Assembly: GCA_022575985.1 (NCBI GenBank)
Contig: JAKSXM010000272.1
Coordinates: 20,022,501 to 20,086,500, forward strand
DNA: 64,000 nt
From: Anagrus nilaparvatae
Taxonomy: Eukaryota > Arthropoda > Insecta > Hymenoptera > Mymaridae
Direction: 5' to 3'
Numbering within the stretch: the first letter of the stretch is position 1; the number at the start of each line of letters is the position of its first letter. The notes under the pieces are model-generated. The model ran no database searches. It had not been told where the DNA came from and was given only the letters and a program-made list of their open reading frames with translations. Position numbers and translations under genes: made by a program. This document shows positions 37,285 through 49,528 of the stretch, one piece after another.

Positions 37285-37682
37285 AGACTCTATTAGACTA
37301 TGCGATTCTTTTAAGGATAAACAAAAGTTTTTACACAAGTTAAATAACGATATTCATTAAAATATCAACACACAATATATAAAAAAAAAATACATTTCAT
37401 ACATGAAATAATTCAATAAAAAGTTTTTTTTAATTAAATTTATACGCATTTATTTATTTATATCATTAGTTATTAAAAAAAAAAATTATAATTATTTCTA
37501 CACTAAATCTTATAAATACGAAGTGAAATAACTTTTATGATTAATAATAAAAGTATTACTTATTTTTTAAATAATTTTTTCATAAGAAATCATAATTTTA
37601 TGATTTATAAGAAATAATTAGATATAAGATCAGAGATTTTTGGTGGCTTCGCTCAGTCTCATACATATTCGAGGTGATCTAG
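37285..37682. other. Helentron-like 3' end region
   Basis: A/T-rich, ending in GGCTTCGCTCAGTCT, the inverse of the 5' end motif, then GAGGTGATCTAG. No strong hairpin lies immediately before the CTAG. Confidence 0.5.
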
Positions 37683-38999
37683 TTTTTATGTTTTATTAAT
37701 ATTGAGAAAAAAATTTTGAAAAAATTCGGTATCAGATCCAAAAAATTACTATGAATAAGTTTTCTAAAACTATTACTCTCATAGAAATTAATTAGGTACT
37801 ACGTCCGAACAAAAAAAAAATTTGGTATTCTTTGTATTTTTTTGTGAAAAAAATTTTGGGAAAAAAATTTTCAAAAAATTAATTATCAGATTTGAGATAT
37901 CGAGTAAAAATCGTACTTTCAAATATAAGTACTTTCGTGGAAATAAATGAGGTATTACATCCAAATTAAAAAAAAAAAAAAGTATTTTGAAACCTCTTGA
38001 TGAAAAAATTTTTGAAAAAAAAATTAGATCTTAATTCCATAATGGTTGTTAAATACCACCGATTGCAAAATTTTCAAATATTAGTACTTTCATGGAATTA
38101 AAGGAAGTATTACACTAAAAAAAAAAAAAAATATTACAGATTTTTTAATTTTTTTGATTTTTTAATTTTGAGAAAAAAATTTTGGAAAAAATTAAGTTTC
38201 AGGTCCAAAAAATTACTATAAACGATATTTCTAAAACTAGTACTCTCATAGAAATCAATTAGGTACTACATCCAAAAATAAAAAAAAATTAAGTTTTTTT
38301 TGTATTTTTTTGTGAAAAAAATTTTTAGAAAAAAATTTTCAAAAAATTAGTTATCAGATTCGAGATATCGAGTAAAAATCGTACTTTCAAATATAAGTAC
38401 TTTCATGGAAATAAATTAGGTATTACATCCAAATTAAAAAAAAAAAAAAAATAGTTTGAGATTTTTTGATGAAAAAATTTTGGAAAAAAAAATTAGGTCT
38501 TAATTCCATAATGGTTGTGAAATTTCACCGGTTACAATATTTTCAGATATTCGTACTTTCATAGAAAAAAATTAAGTATTACGTCCTAAAAAAAAAAAAA
38601 TTTTGGCATTTTTTGTATTTTTTGGCAACAAAAATTTTGAGAAAAAAATTTAAAAAAAATTAAGTATCAGATCCAAAAAAATGCTATAAACGATATTTCT
38701 AAAACTAGTACTTCCACAGAAATAAATTAAGTACTGCGTCCGTAAAGAAAAAAAAAATTGGTATTTTTTGTATTTTTTTATGAAAAAAATTTTGGGAAAA
38801 AAATTTTCAAAAAATTAGTTATCAGATTCGAGATATCGAGTAAAAATCGTACTTTCAAATATAGGTACTTTCGTGGAAATAAATGAGGTATTACATCCAA
38901 ATTAAAAAAAAAAAAAAGTAGTTTGAGATTTTTTGATGAAAAAATTTTTGAAAAAAAAATTAGGTCTTAATTCCATAATGGTTGTGAAATTTCACCGGT

Positions 39000-39063
<64 letters not shown>

Positions 39064-39162
39064 TACTTTTTTTAAAAACCGGTTTTTTAGCTTCCTGAGG
39101 TCCCAAAACGTGCTTATATGCCAAAAAATCAAAAATCAAAATTTCATCTATCACAAAGGTTC
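37683..39162. mobile_element. Tandem-array TIR element, copy B, right part
   Basis: Repeats of about 150 bp in reverse orientation to copy A, with phrases such as GATTCGAGATATCGAGTAAA and ACTTTCAAATATAAGTACTT at 37890, 38360 and 38830. Some pairs of units are almost identical to each other, pointing to recent amplification or conversion. It ends with an (AC)n run and sequence matching 26150-26210 in reverse, then stops short of the TIR. Confidence 0.75.
39003..39065. repeat. (AC)n microsatellite
   Basis: About 26 AC units, flanked by ATAC units. It is the counterpart of the (TG)n run at 26221-26296. It produces a His-Thr peptide frame that is not a gene. Confidence 0.97.
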
Positions 39163-42100
39163 CTCTATGAGGAACCAAAATCAGTATTAAAATTTAGAAT
39201 AAATTTTTTTCACACAATACTTCCTTAATTTTTTATTCGATTTCCTTTTTATGAATGTATGTAATTTATAATTGACCTAATATAACTAGAGTATAATAAT
39301 ATACATGAAACTATTAATTATTGTAGAAGTTATATAATTACATATTTTTTAAGTTTCTACCAGTTTTACACCGCCACAATGAAATCACTTGAAACTTCTT
39401 AGATTAGGTTTATTTTTGTCCCAATAAAGTTCTGGGCATGTCAAACTCTTTTGTTCAGACCTCCGGGGGTAGTTTTTTAGAGGGGAAATTAAATTTTTTT
39501 TTAAACACTACGAATCAATTAAAATCCAAAAAAAATTTTTTTTTATTGATATAATGTGGTTTATACTTCAATCAATATGCTGGATTAGGATGTTTAGTTA
39601 CTGGTCGTTACCGGGTTTGGTCAACTACGGGTTTCTTGGCTCGATTCAGTGGATCATGAATTTCAGATTCTTGTCTATGAAAAATTAAGGGTAGACCCAT
39701 AAATTTGCACAAAATATACCTAAAAGGGGGTATTTTTGACGTATTTACTATTTGAATATCCAGATTTGGTTCATTTAGGTTTTTTGGATCACTGATCACG
39801 AATTTTGGGGTACTGAAGACAAAAACTAAGCACTTCGCCTTTAAAATTTCATATACTACGCCTAAAAGGGAGATTTTTATTGTATTTTATATTTGTACAA
39901 ATTTAAGGGTGAAATCCAAATTTCTTAAATAAATGACCCAAAAATTTGTATTTAGCGACCCAAAAGAGCTATCTTTTTGAACAAATTTGGTAAGAGCTAG
40001 TAACTAATTTTGACCGGAGTATTAAATAATTTGAAAAATAAATCATAAGCGATCCTAAAAATTAAATACACGGCTTAAACTTCAACCAAATCAACCTAAC
40101 CGTGTAACTAAACATAAATATAAAAAAAAAACAATTTATTTTTTAAACAAGTTTCTAAAAAAATTTTTGTAAATCATATTTTTTAATGTTACTATTTTTT
40201 CATCTTTTTTTTGATAAATCATGTAACCACATAAAAAAAGAACTTAATATGTTTACATTTACATATAATATGAAAATAAATATTAATAATAATAATAATA
40301 ATAATAAAAATATGTTTTTGTTGTAAATAAAGGTTTAAATATGGATAAGTAAAAAATATTACATATATATAAGTTTGTACTTTCTCAAAGCACGCGACCA
40401 CTGATACCACATAGAATGTATAATATTTTATATCTTTGTCTTTCTGGCAAATATAATAACCTCACTTTTTTTTTTCTTTTTTTTTTTTAAGATGATTATT
40501 CTTATAAAATATACTTTCTCTTTAAAAGTAGGTCCGAAATCAGAATGAACAACTGAAAAGACCTTGGCACTGACTACTATATAATTATAAATTTACTTAC
40601 ACTTTTTCTTCAACGTATTCCAAAATGTATAATTTTTAGATTTTTTTATGTGAATTGTTTTTAGGTATTTTTGCAGACTCATTTTCTTCAATTAGTCTGT
40701 GGTTTATATTTTTTTTGTAATTCAGAGAATTTCAGGACTATTAAACTTTCAAAATTCTAAGATCTCAATTATTATTGGTTTTTTGTTTAATTTTTGTATT
40801 TGAAGATGTAATAACAAGTATTTTAAAAAAGAATTGTATAGAATTCAGTCTGAAAATTAGATTAGCGAATTTAAGATTTAATCAAGATTGTAAGAATTCA
40901 TGATTAAAAATTAAAACAACTGATTATAAATAAGTGCGTGTTTAAGAATTCACTATAGAGTTTGAGAAATTTTTTATTTTAAGTGGAAAAACGTGTACAT
41001 ATAATGCAAAATATATTATCTTTTTAATGTAAAAGAAAAAATATTGCGTTAATTGCTAAAATTTTTATTTTTTTTTTTTGTTTAAAGCAATTTTTACAAT
41101 AATTTATTGGTCATAAAAATTATTATGTACATGGGTGTGTACTTTTTTTTGGCAGTAAAATAATTTTGAAAGTTTTAAGTAGTATAAAGAGCATGTAAGA
41201 TAATTTGGACTTTTTTGGGATTTTTGAATCCTATGACAGGTAGACATGGAAATAAATCAGTAAATACACATACTCACATACTCAAGGAATCGTGGAACAA
41301 AAATAAGTTAAAGCTTAACTTTAAGTTGGTGCTAATTTTAGCCCCAAAATTCAACACTCGTGTATAAACTTAGTTTAAAGTAATTTTCTGAAAAATTTTA
41401 GTTGTACTCTAGTCAACTTCGATCTTCCATTCATATTTTGATTTTATTACAAAGTATATTAATTTTAGTATAAAAAATTTATTTTCTACATTAAAAATTG
41501 GTCGTAGCAAACGCCAAGATTACCTACGTGATTTTGCATTACCAATTTATTACCTTAATTGTGTCTACCAGTAAAACTTTTTAATATAATAATCCTACAA
41601 AATGAATCACTAATTTCCAAATTTCTTTTCCTATACAATACAATATCACGTACAATTTATCAATAGATGAGTAATAAAAGCCTATAATTTATAAAAATAA
41701 AGAATTAAAAAAAAAAAAAAACTTTTATTTTCATTGGCGAAAGTGAATGATATGAAATTATAAAAATTTTCTAATTTTTCTTCACACATGTTATAATACA
41801 CAAATTGCATTAATATAATTTAAAAAAAAAAATACGAACAATTAACATTAACCATATAATAAAGTTGTTAATTAATTATATATGAAAATACATTGTAATA
41901 TTATATTTAAATATAATAAATAAAAAATTAAAAATTATAGTTTGTATAAAATGAAATTTTAAAAAATTGATACTTTATTATTATTATTACAATTAATAAT
42001 TATAGGAAGTTATCAATAAAAATACATTTAATTGTATACAAGTGAAAGTATATAAAATTTTTATTTTCCAATCGAGAAGTTATATGGGATTGTCCACTTT

Positions 42101-43056
42101 ATTTCACTAAAACAAATATTTTTTTTAGTATTATGTATCGCATGTAAATGATATTTCGAAATATTTTATTAATATTCTCGTCATTGAAAAAGAATAATTG
42201 TATATGACCCTTGGTCATGGCTCTTTGACTTCGCCCCATGTAAATTGACGTTCGATTTGGGACGTAATTTTTTTTTGGTTATGGGTCATAACTACTGTAC
42301 CATTTCTTATAAAACAGCTTTTTGTCTCCCTTGATTTTTCCAATTTTTAAATAAATTAAAGTCAAGTTAAGAAATTATATTCTTAAGAGTTTTAAGTATT
42401 AACAATTTTAAGTATATTTACTTTACTCATTTTCATTTCATACGTATATAGCTTTTAATAAAATAAAAAATCTGCTAGCCTCAAACCAAAAACCGCTCTC
42501 TACACTGTAAAATTATTCTATTTGTGGTAAGCGGTACAAGAAAATTCTTTCACTTTCAACAAGTGAACTTTTTGTCAGTTTAGATTAATTTACTAAATTT
42601 AAACTTCTTTCTCTGTAATAAATTTTGCGAGTTTTAAAAGCCCAAAAAACCCCAAAAGTCTTTTGAATGTAAAAAAAAAAATTAAGACTTTGAAGAATCA
42701 TGTAATGTTTATGATTCCAATCACTTTTAGACCTTAAATACCCCCCAAAACAACTTAGGACTTTTCGGACTTCTATAAGATCCACGAACTAATAGAAAAT
42801 TATTATAACTAAGGTACTCGTACCAGTACATGATTGATCACTAGTACCTGCATGAACAATCGTTCAGAATTTGATTTTTTTCATATTTTTTGTGTTTAAA
42901 TAAAAAAACTGGTGAATATTGAAGCTGAAGGTTTACTGCATAATTAATAAAAAAAAATTAATCTATTATCTTTTGAAGTCATTGAGAAAAAAAGACTTGA
43001 AAATTTTAGTTCGTTGAGGTACTGAAGCATTTTCTTATATACGGTTTTCCTATTTG
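39163..43056. other. AT-rich DNA with weak repeats, no supported gene
   Basis: At 39600-40010 there are loose repeats with phrases like CCTAAAAGGG and TTTGGATCACTGATCACGAA, similar in style to the family at 44990-45530. An (AAT)n run lies at 40283-40307. The short frames at 39608, 40219 and 42585 have no recognisable domain. Confidence 0.45.
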
Positions 43057-43206
43057 AGCGGCCCAATCGACTATGGGCGCATAAACTTTACGAATAGTAG
43101 GTACGAGAGACTGAAAAAACTCTATGTCAGTGACTGAGATAGAGTTTTTTCAGTCTCTCGTTCCTACCATTCGTAAAATTTATGCGCCCATAGTCGATTG
43201 GGCCGC
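43057..43206. repeat. Near-perfect 150-bp palindrome
   Basis: GCGGCCCAATCGACTATGGG at the left is matched inverted at the right, and the two arms of about 73 bp differ at only a few positions. The centre is CTCTATGTCAGTGACTGAGATAGAG-like. It is GC-richer than its surroundings. It is non-coding, and its fold would be a long hairpin. Probably a young foldback MITE; no clear target duplication is visible. Confidence 0.9.
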
Positions 43207-43531
43207 GCATTTAAAGTTCGGTCGTTCATGTACTGGTGCAAAAAATATTTTGTAAATATCACTTAATTTTACAAAATAAAATGCTAATTGGGACAAAAAT
43301 TTTGTTTTAATGTATTAATAAGGGTTCAAATTAACCATTAAAAACAAAACTTTTACCATTAATAAAATTATTAATTAAATATTTCACTTTTAATGATCGA
43401 AACTCGAATCGAAAATTTTTAACCGTCTATGTACTGGTACGAGTACTTTAAAACTATAAATTTTACGGAAATTTCGAAAATAGGATATTTATTAAATAAT
43501 ATAGTAGGTGTCCAAAATTTTTTACAATATA

Positions 43532-43650
43532 GGGTAACCAGACCAATTTGTGACCAAAGTTTTACCTATTAATGACCACTTGTCTTCCATAAGAAATAAC
43601 ATGATATTAAACATTAACTGTGGAGTGGTCATTAATTGATACAATCACCC
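43532..43650. mobile_element. Degenerate TA-flanked MITE with TGACCA motifs
   Basis: The left end GGGTAACCAGACCAATTTGT and the right end, inverse of GGGTGATTGTATCAATTAAT, are imperfect TIRs. Both run into AATGACCA motifs. TA lies outside both ends (43530-43531 and 43651-43652). The internal TGACCACTT and GTGGTCATT motifs recall the subterminal repeats of the pogo-like element at 48287, but the ends differ. Confidence 0.45.
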
Positions 43651-44879
43651 TAGTTAAAGCCTTTAGACGACTATTAAAAATTAAAACTAATTAAAACAGA
43701 TGATAATATTTTATTTATTATTTTTTATTATTAGCGTATATCTTAAAATAAAAGCATTTAATATTTTATTGAAAATAAATAAAAAATTTTTTAATGTAAT
43801 TATTTATAATATAGTTATTATAGCTTAATTAAAATATACAACGTTTTATTATTAATATAACAATTTTATCTTTGCTCTAAATTATAATATTATAAGAAAG
43901 AAAGTTGCTATAATACAGATTATATTTTATTGATGAATTAATATAGATTTATATTTATAAATAAAAAAATATATAAAACTAATAAAATTATTTTCTCGAA
44001 ATTTTAATATAATTTAAAATAAAAATAAAATTTCCTATATATAGGTACATAAAAAATTAATAGTTTTTGAGGTTATGTATATAATTAAAAATAAAACATT
44101 GAAAAATTATATTTATTATTTAATTTATATTTTGATTTTTTAACGGTTAATTTCACTTTGAAATTTCTCTCTTTTGATTATTAAATTAAGTATTAAACTT
44201 CAAAGATTTTTCCTACTAATTCATATTTTATTGACATTCTGTGTATAAAGCTTCTTTAAATTTATATATTAAGAACAGATCTAATGGTAAGTACTTTTTA
44301 TGGAATATAATTATTGTATATTTAATTACTTTTTCTATCAATCATTTTATTGAGTAATTAAATAAATGTATATGACCGTTTCTTTTTAAAATCCAATACG
44401 TTGCTTTACCCAAAAGTAGATCCAATTTAAAAGGCAAGGAATGATCAGAAATGATCAGGATCCATATATACGTTAACTTTTTTAAAATTAAACTTATAAA
44501 TATTCTGCTGGTTTTGTTTTCCTTATTTTAACTTTTGAAACATGAAATTTTTTTTATTCAAAATATTTTTATTCCACTTTCTCAATGTTTTCTTTACTGA
44601 TACCCCAGCACCAGCCAAGTTAATAAAAATTATGAAAACTACCTAGTATTATAAACTTCACCCTTTTTCAATTATAAGACTATCCCGGTTTTTCTATTTT
44701 ACACCTATTTTTGGACAAGTTTAAGTTTAAAAAAAAAATTGCCCATATGTATAGTTTTTATTGACCTATGGATCATATGAGGCAAATGTTCAATGAATAT
44801 TTTCTTTTGAAGAAAATAATTATAATTAAAGGCAAATTAAGATTATTTTTTGTAATTTGTCTTCATTTTTTATTTTTGG
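43651..44879. other. AT-rich DNA, no gene seen
   Basis: Low-complexity A/T sequence with no supported features. Confidence 0.55.
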
Positions 44880-44884
44880 AACAA

Positions 44885-44990
44885 CCACTGAAAAAAAAAT
44901 CCGCTTGCTGCAAATGGAATTTCGCTTGTGACTAAAGAAATTTTGTTTCTTACTCAAACAATTGCAAATGTCCTAAAATGTAAAGGAAAG
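44885..44990. repeat. Dispersed repeat family 2 fragment
   Basis: AAATCCGCTTGCTGCAAATG, then CTCAAACAATTGCAAATGTC, as in the members at 5220, 10672 and 20860. Confidence 0.45.
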
Positions 44991-45530
44991 TTGATAAAAA
45001 ATCTGAAGTTGCTTATTGTTTGCCATTAGACCAAATTTGGTAAATACAGATTAGCCCTATTCCTTCCTACATCCACACTAGTTTCCTAGTTTCCCAGATA
45101 TTGGTATTTGGAAGTATCCGAAATTAACTATGGCTATCGTAAGCCTATTAACATCCTACAATTGTACCCTAACAAGACTAAAAACATAAATAGCAGTAAA
45201 AAATCTCAAAAAATATCTTTAACTTGCCTATAGTGAGCACCTAAATCATTTTTAGTAAAAACAGATTACATATTCGTGTTCAGCGACCAAAAAAAACATA
45301 AGTAACACTTGCGAATATAGAAAAAAAACGAAAAATCAACCTACAGTTGCCTATTGCAGGCAACTGAACCATATCTGGTAATATTGGATATCATATTCGT
45401 GTTCATAGGCCCAAAAATAAATTTTGTTTAACAACCCAGAAACAAAATTTATTTATGAAAAAGTCGAAAAACTACAAAAATTAAATTGCCTATGGTAATT
45501 GAATTTTTTTGAACCAGAATGGATATTAAA
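44991..45530. repeat. Minisatellite-like array of about four units
   Basis: Imperfect units of about 120-150 bp share GTTGCCTATTG-like and CATATTCGTGTTCAGCGACC phrases (45000, 45225, 45350, 45490). The CGAATCCGGGGTCC/CGTGTTC style recalls the palindrome at 60290-60605. Non-coding. Confidence 0.55.
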
Positions 45531-46529
45531 AAAATGATCGTTTGAAAATATCATGCATGAACATATTAGTAACGTAATTTTACCCACGAACAAGGCGTAT
45601 TTTTTATTTTTAAATTATTGAAAATTTTTTGCGAAAAAATCCTCTAAAACTTAAAATACCAGTACTTTATAGTATAAATCTAAAATACATTGAAACTCCA
45701 ACAAACTGCATTTTTATTTTTTTGATTTTTTAAAAAAATATTGTTGTGCATATTACTAAAATTATTTTCTTATAAAAATATAAGGATGTTATTTTTGTAC
45801 AATAATTTTCTTATACAGTAAAGAAAATTAACGGAAATAATTTAATGCGTCGAAAGATTCAAAAAAAATTATTTCATAATATTTTAATGAATACAAGGGA
45901 GAAGTACATAAAACCGGATAGAAGTTATTATGAATATAAATGCAGATTTTTGCTATATATCAACATTGGTATAATATAAGTTTTTATATTTTCTATAAAT
46001 GTTTTGCTGCACATATAATGTTGATAATAGGTATTGTCGTCGTACTATGGGGTATTTTATTTAGTATTGGAGAATAAAATAATATTAGATTTTTGCTTAT
46101 TAAGGAAAAAAATCAATTGTTTCTTTAAGTATCTTTTAAGATCCCTTGGATTTCAAAATGTTGAACTGTTTTTATTAACAAAAGTTAATAAAAATATTCA
46201 AAATATAATGAGTAATATAGTTTTGCATCTATATTGAATTAAATAAAATCAAAAAAAGAATTTAGAAATGAAATGTGATAATGTTTTTCTAAAATTTCTA
46301 AAATTTTGAAGAAAAATAAGTAAGTAAACTATTAAATAATTTCAGTCTTAATCTCTATTAATATTTTTAGAAATGCAGTACCTAGTTCGTGACTAACAAA
46401 AAGCCGCAGTAGATCTGAATTTTAATAAATGTAACGTTCCACAATTTATTTTAAGGAAAGAAAGATTTCGATGTCGATAATACTGCTCAATAATTTTTGA
46501 AGCTACTTTTTATACTTAAAGTTATATGT
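45531..46529. other. AT-rich DNA, no supported gene
   Basis: The frame at 46034-46237 is Leu/Asn-rich with no domain. No other feature can be supported. Confidence 0.5.
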
Positions 46530-48198
46530 GTAGGGTAGATCTATAATTACTAACTTATTATCATATGATGTAAACAAAACATTAAAAGCTAATAATCAGA
46601 TGGATATTGTTTATTTTGATTATTCGAAGGCCTTCGATATTGTAGACCATAGCTTGTTAGTAAAAAAAACTACATGCTTGGAGTATTCTGGGACTTTTGC
46701 TAAATTGGATTAAATCCTATTTGGAAAATAGACAGCTGATGGTTCGAGTAAATAATAGTACTTCTAATCCTATTTGGGCCTCGTCAGGTGTTCCCATAGA
46801 AGTCATCTGGGCCCCATATTCTTTAAAATATTTATCAATGACCTCCCTGATGCTATATAAAAAGCTAGACTCGAGTTATTCGCGGATGGCTCAAAGTTTA
46901 CTCATTAACGCCGACGCGGAGAGTTTTGGAAATGGTAAAAAAGCAATAACTTCGATTGGTATTGCCCGTTTTAACTCTTTTAGCCAAGTTTTTTGAGCAC
47001 ATACAAGATGTATAGGTCAAAACTAATGATGGGTTTTAATGAAAAATTTTTTAGCCATGTACCTGCAAGGGAAATTGTTATTTTTCACCATTTCCAAAAC
47101 TCTCCGCATCGGCGTTAATAAGTTAAGCAAAAAAATAGCGTCATTTGGAGACTGTGAGTTGTTTCAGCTGGTAATAGATAATTATATAAAATGGAGTGAT
47201 GAAAATTCATTATTCATTAACGTAGATAAGTATAAATTATTGTCTGTTTCTAGGCGCAGCAGTAACATAACGTATAATTACAAAACTAAAAGTTCTATTA
47301 TTAAAAAAGTTTCCTCTAATAGGTATCTGGGAGTATTGGTGAATTAAATTTCGTGTTTTCGAGAACATATAAGGTCGGTTAAGTCAAAATCCTTGCAAAC
47401 CTTGGAATTTATAAAGCGTATTACTAAAAATTTTTCATTCAACACCACTCTATATTTGTAAAAGATTTTAGTTCTTCCAAATTTTATTTTTGGATCGGTA
47501 ATATGGTCTCTTAACTTTGAGGTTAACTTTCCAGAGCTTTATTACATAAATAAACGTTTTTTAAGATATTTATCATTTAAATGTGGAATAAACATTAACT
47601 ATACAGATCATGATTATTCTAGAGTTTCCAATTTGGCTAATTTATACACAATTAAATCCTATCACCTAATAAATGACTTGTTAATTTTTTCTTACAGGAA
47701 GGGCTGTTGACAATACTTTAAAGAAAAAATTTGAACTCAGAAATTTGGATTACAACTTAAGATCCCAAAGTCATTTTAAGGAAATCGGAACTACAAATGA
47801 TAATATTTTTAATTCTCCATCTTACAGATTCAGACGTCTTTGGAACGGTCTTTCCAAAGATGACCAGAATCTGATGAATGACAGAAACGCTCTGAAGTCT
47901 AGATTACAAACTATGTACAGTAAAAAGTATTGAATAATGCATTTTGATCTAGATTTTCGTATACTTATTGATTTAAATTAATTTGTACATTAATTGTTTA
48001 TTTTATTTTATGAATATAAATCAAATGTATATAATATAAAAATATAATTTATTTATTATATGTTTATTTATAGCTCTTAAATTACAAATAAATTTTTACT
48101 TTAATAGTTTTAGTTCAGGGTACAACTATAAATGTAAAGGGTAGTCTATACCTTTTAATTTTCACATGTGGGAAAATATCAAATAAATAAATAAATTA
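46530..48198 (+). pseudogene. CR1/Jockey-superfamily LINE, 5'-truncated
   Basis: A non-LTR retrotransposon ORF2 remnant. RT motifs appear in order: GRSIITNLLSYDV (46535), MDIVYFDYSKAFDIVDHSLL (46600), NWIKSYLENRQLMVRVNN, SGVP (46785), ARLELFADGSK (46870). After an inserted MITE (46909-47114) it resumes with NKLSKKIASFGDCELF, NVDKYKLLSVSRR and RYLGVLVN (47330). The C-terminus is NKRFLRYLSFKC, then YRFRRLWNGLSKDDQNLMND and a stop at 47933. The 3' end has an (AAAT)n tail at 48178-48196. Frameshifts near 46665, 46800 and 47345 show it is dead. Confidence 0.85.
46909..47114. mobile_element. piggyBac-like MITE inside the LINE
   Basis: A 206-bp insertion in the RT of the LINE. Its TIRs of about 40 bp read CGCCGACGCGGAGAGTTTTG and CGCCGATGCGGAGAGTTTTG inward and continue through GAAATGGT. 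TTAA flanks both ends (46905-46908 and 47115-47118), the target specificity of piggyBac elements. Removing it and one TTAA nearly restores the LINE reading frame. It has no transposase. Confidence 0.85.
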
Positions 48199-48286
48199 AT
48201 AGATTATATTTTTTAATAATTAGTTGCAAAATAAAATATTCATACGCTACTTATAAAGCAAATATTATTGATTAAATAATTATATA

Positions 48287-49054
48287 CAGTGAAACCTCCT
48301 ATAAAGACCACTCTAACTAGCGACCACCGCCCCATAATGACCGCCAACGACCGGTCTGTTTCGATTCCCTATAATTTTATATAGACAAAAACCTCTATCT
48401 TTAGACCACTCCCGATAGCGACCGCGACCACTATTTTCATATTTAAAATATACAAAACACGTATAAAAAAAACTCTCGATAAAGACCATATTTTTTTTCT
48501 TTACGTAAATAATTTTATTTTCTTTTGAAATAAAAATAATTAATAATCTTATAAATAATAAATAATCTTTTCTCTCTCTTTAAATAATAAAATTTGGTAT
48601 TTAATTTTAAATAAGTATTGAATTCTTATTCAGTCATGTTTTTACGTTAGAGATAAATACAAGTTAACGATTAAAATGTCTAATAAAAGAAAAAGAAAAT
48701 GGTTAACGTTAGAATAAAAAGTTTGTGTCATTGACGAGTAAAAAAAGTTAATAAATGGAAAGAATAAAAGTCAAAGAGAGCTTGCAGAGCAGTTTGAAAT
48801 TAGTAAGACTCAAGTTCAAAAAATTTTAAATGACCAACAATTAATTATAAATGATTGGAGAAGTAACGGTTTAAGTCAACATGCTAAAACAAGATTCAAG
48901 GCAGTAACTTGTGAATTAGATTCTATTCTAAAAGGAATACTTTCTTTTTTAACTTATGTTGCATCCCCACCCTTACCTCTATCTAAAGACCACCTCCCAA
49001 TAGTAACCGATGATTTCTGGTCTAAATGGTGGTCGCTAATGAGAGACTTTACTG
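48287..49054 (+). mobile_element. pogo/Tigger element, internally deleted
   Basis: 768 bp with ends CAGTGAAACCTCCTATAAAG and the inverse of CAGTAAAGTCTCTCATTAGC, flanked by TA (48285-48286 and 49055-49056). Repeated GACCAC and GCGACCA motifs lie next to both ends, as in Tigger elements, where they bind transposase. It keeps only the start of the transposase gene (48676-48954); the catalytic DDE domain is gone. Confidence 0.85.
48676..48954 (+). pseudogene. pogo/Tigger transposase N-terminal fragment
   Basis: Starts MSNKRKRKWLTLE, then a stop where KV... should follow, then KVCVIDE, another stop, then SQRELAEQFEISKTQVQKIL, a CENP-B-type N-terminal helix-turn-helix. NDWRSNGLSQHAKTRFK follows, after which the homology ends at an internal deletion that runs into the 3' subterminal repeats. 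The pogo/Tigger transposase would bind the element ends with this HTH. This copy cannot encode a protein. Confidence 0.85.
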
Positions 49055-49513
49055 TATATATGTTACGGTTAGAGTCCGATCTCTGTATAAAGCTAAGACT
49101 CTCCAGTTAAAGCTAGCTTTATCCAAGCCGTGTAGGCTAAAGTCCGATTCTCGACAATTTTTATTTTTTTGTTCAACATTAACCGGTATCGCTTGGATAA
49201 AGCTAACATTATGCTGGATAAAGCCCGATTCGAATAAAATTTAATACAATATAGTAACAAACCACAAATATCTAGTAACTTATTTTTAAAATATTTTATT
49301 AGTTTACCGCTATCACATTTTTGTATTCAATTTTTAAATTTAAAATTTTTTAATATACAATCAGTCAATTAACTGTAATTTTATTTATTTTACAATATAA
49401 TATAATTAAATAAATTTTATAAAATTTTTAAATAAAATTTATATGGTTTTAACTTATAACATAAATTATTCGTTTTTATTTGGCAAAATTTTTTTAAATA
49501 AATATTTGTTATT
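49055..49513. other. Possible MITE debris, no gene
   Basis: 49065-49245 contains repeated AAAGCTA and AGTCCGAT motifs in both orientations (AGAGTCCGATCTCTG, AAAGTCCGATTCTCG, AAAGCCCGATTCGAA). This suggests a degenerate inverted-repeat element with no clear ends. The remainder is A/T-rich. Confidence 0.4.
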
Positions 49514-49528
49514 AAATAAAGAAGAATT
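49514..49528. repeat. Target-site duplication of the R1 insertion, left
   Basis: AAATAAAGAAGAATT occurs here and again at 50933-50947, directly flanking the R1 insertion. Confidence 0.9.

Larger units (their letters stand above)
33781..37682 (+). mobile_element. Helitron/Helentron-like insertion, 3.9 kb
   Basis: Comparison with an intact repeat unit of the host element (38135-38180) gives the exact junctions: sequence is foreign from AGACTGAGCGAAGC at the left to GATCTAG at the right. The 5' end is a hairpin (AGACTGAGC ... GCTCAGTCT). CTTCGCTCAGTCT recurs inverted 23-36 bp before the 3' CTAG. A 3' CTAG, insertion between T residues, no target duplication and offset inverted end motifs fit the Helentron/Helitron2 type. 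Inside are satellite-like arrays, pieces of other local repeats and a broken PIF1-type helicase. No Rep domain is seen. Confidence 0.65.

Noticed and set aside
33781..37682. Classical TIR DNA transposon for the helicase-bearing insert
   Set aside because: The inverted end motifs are offset from the true ends, no target duplication is present, and the only enzyme is a PIF1 helicase; Helitron-type is the better fit.
38933..39190. Open frame with His-Thr repeats
   Set aside because: Product of the (AC)n microsatellite in copy B of the tandem-array element.
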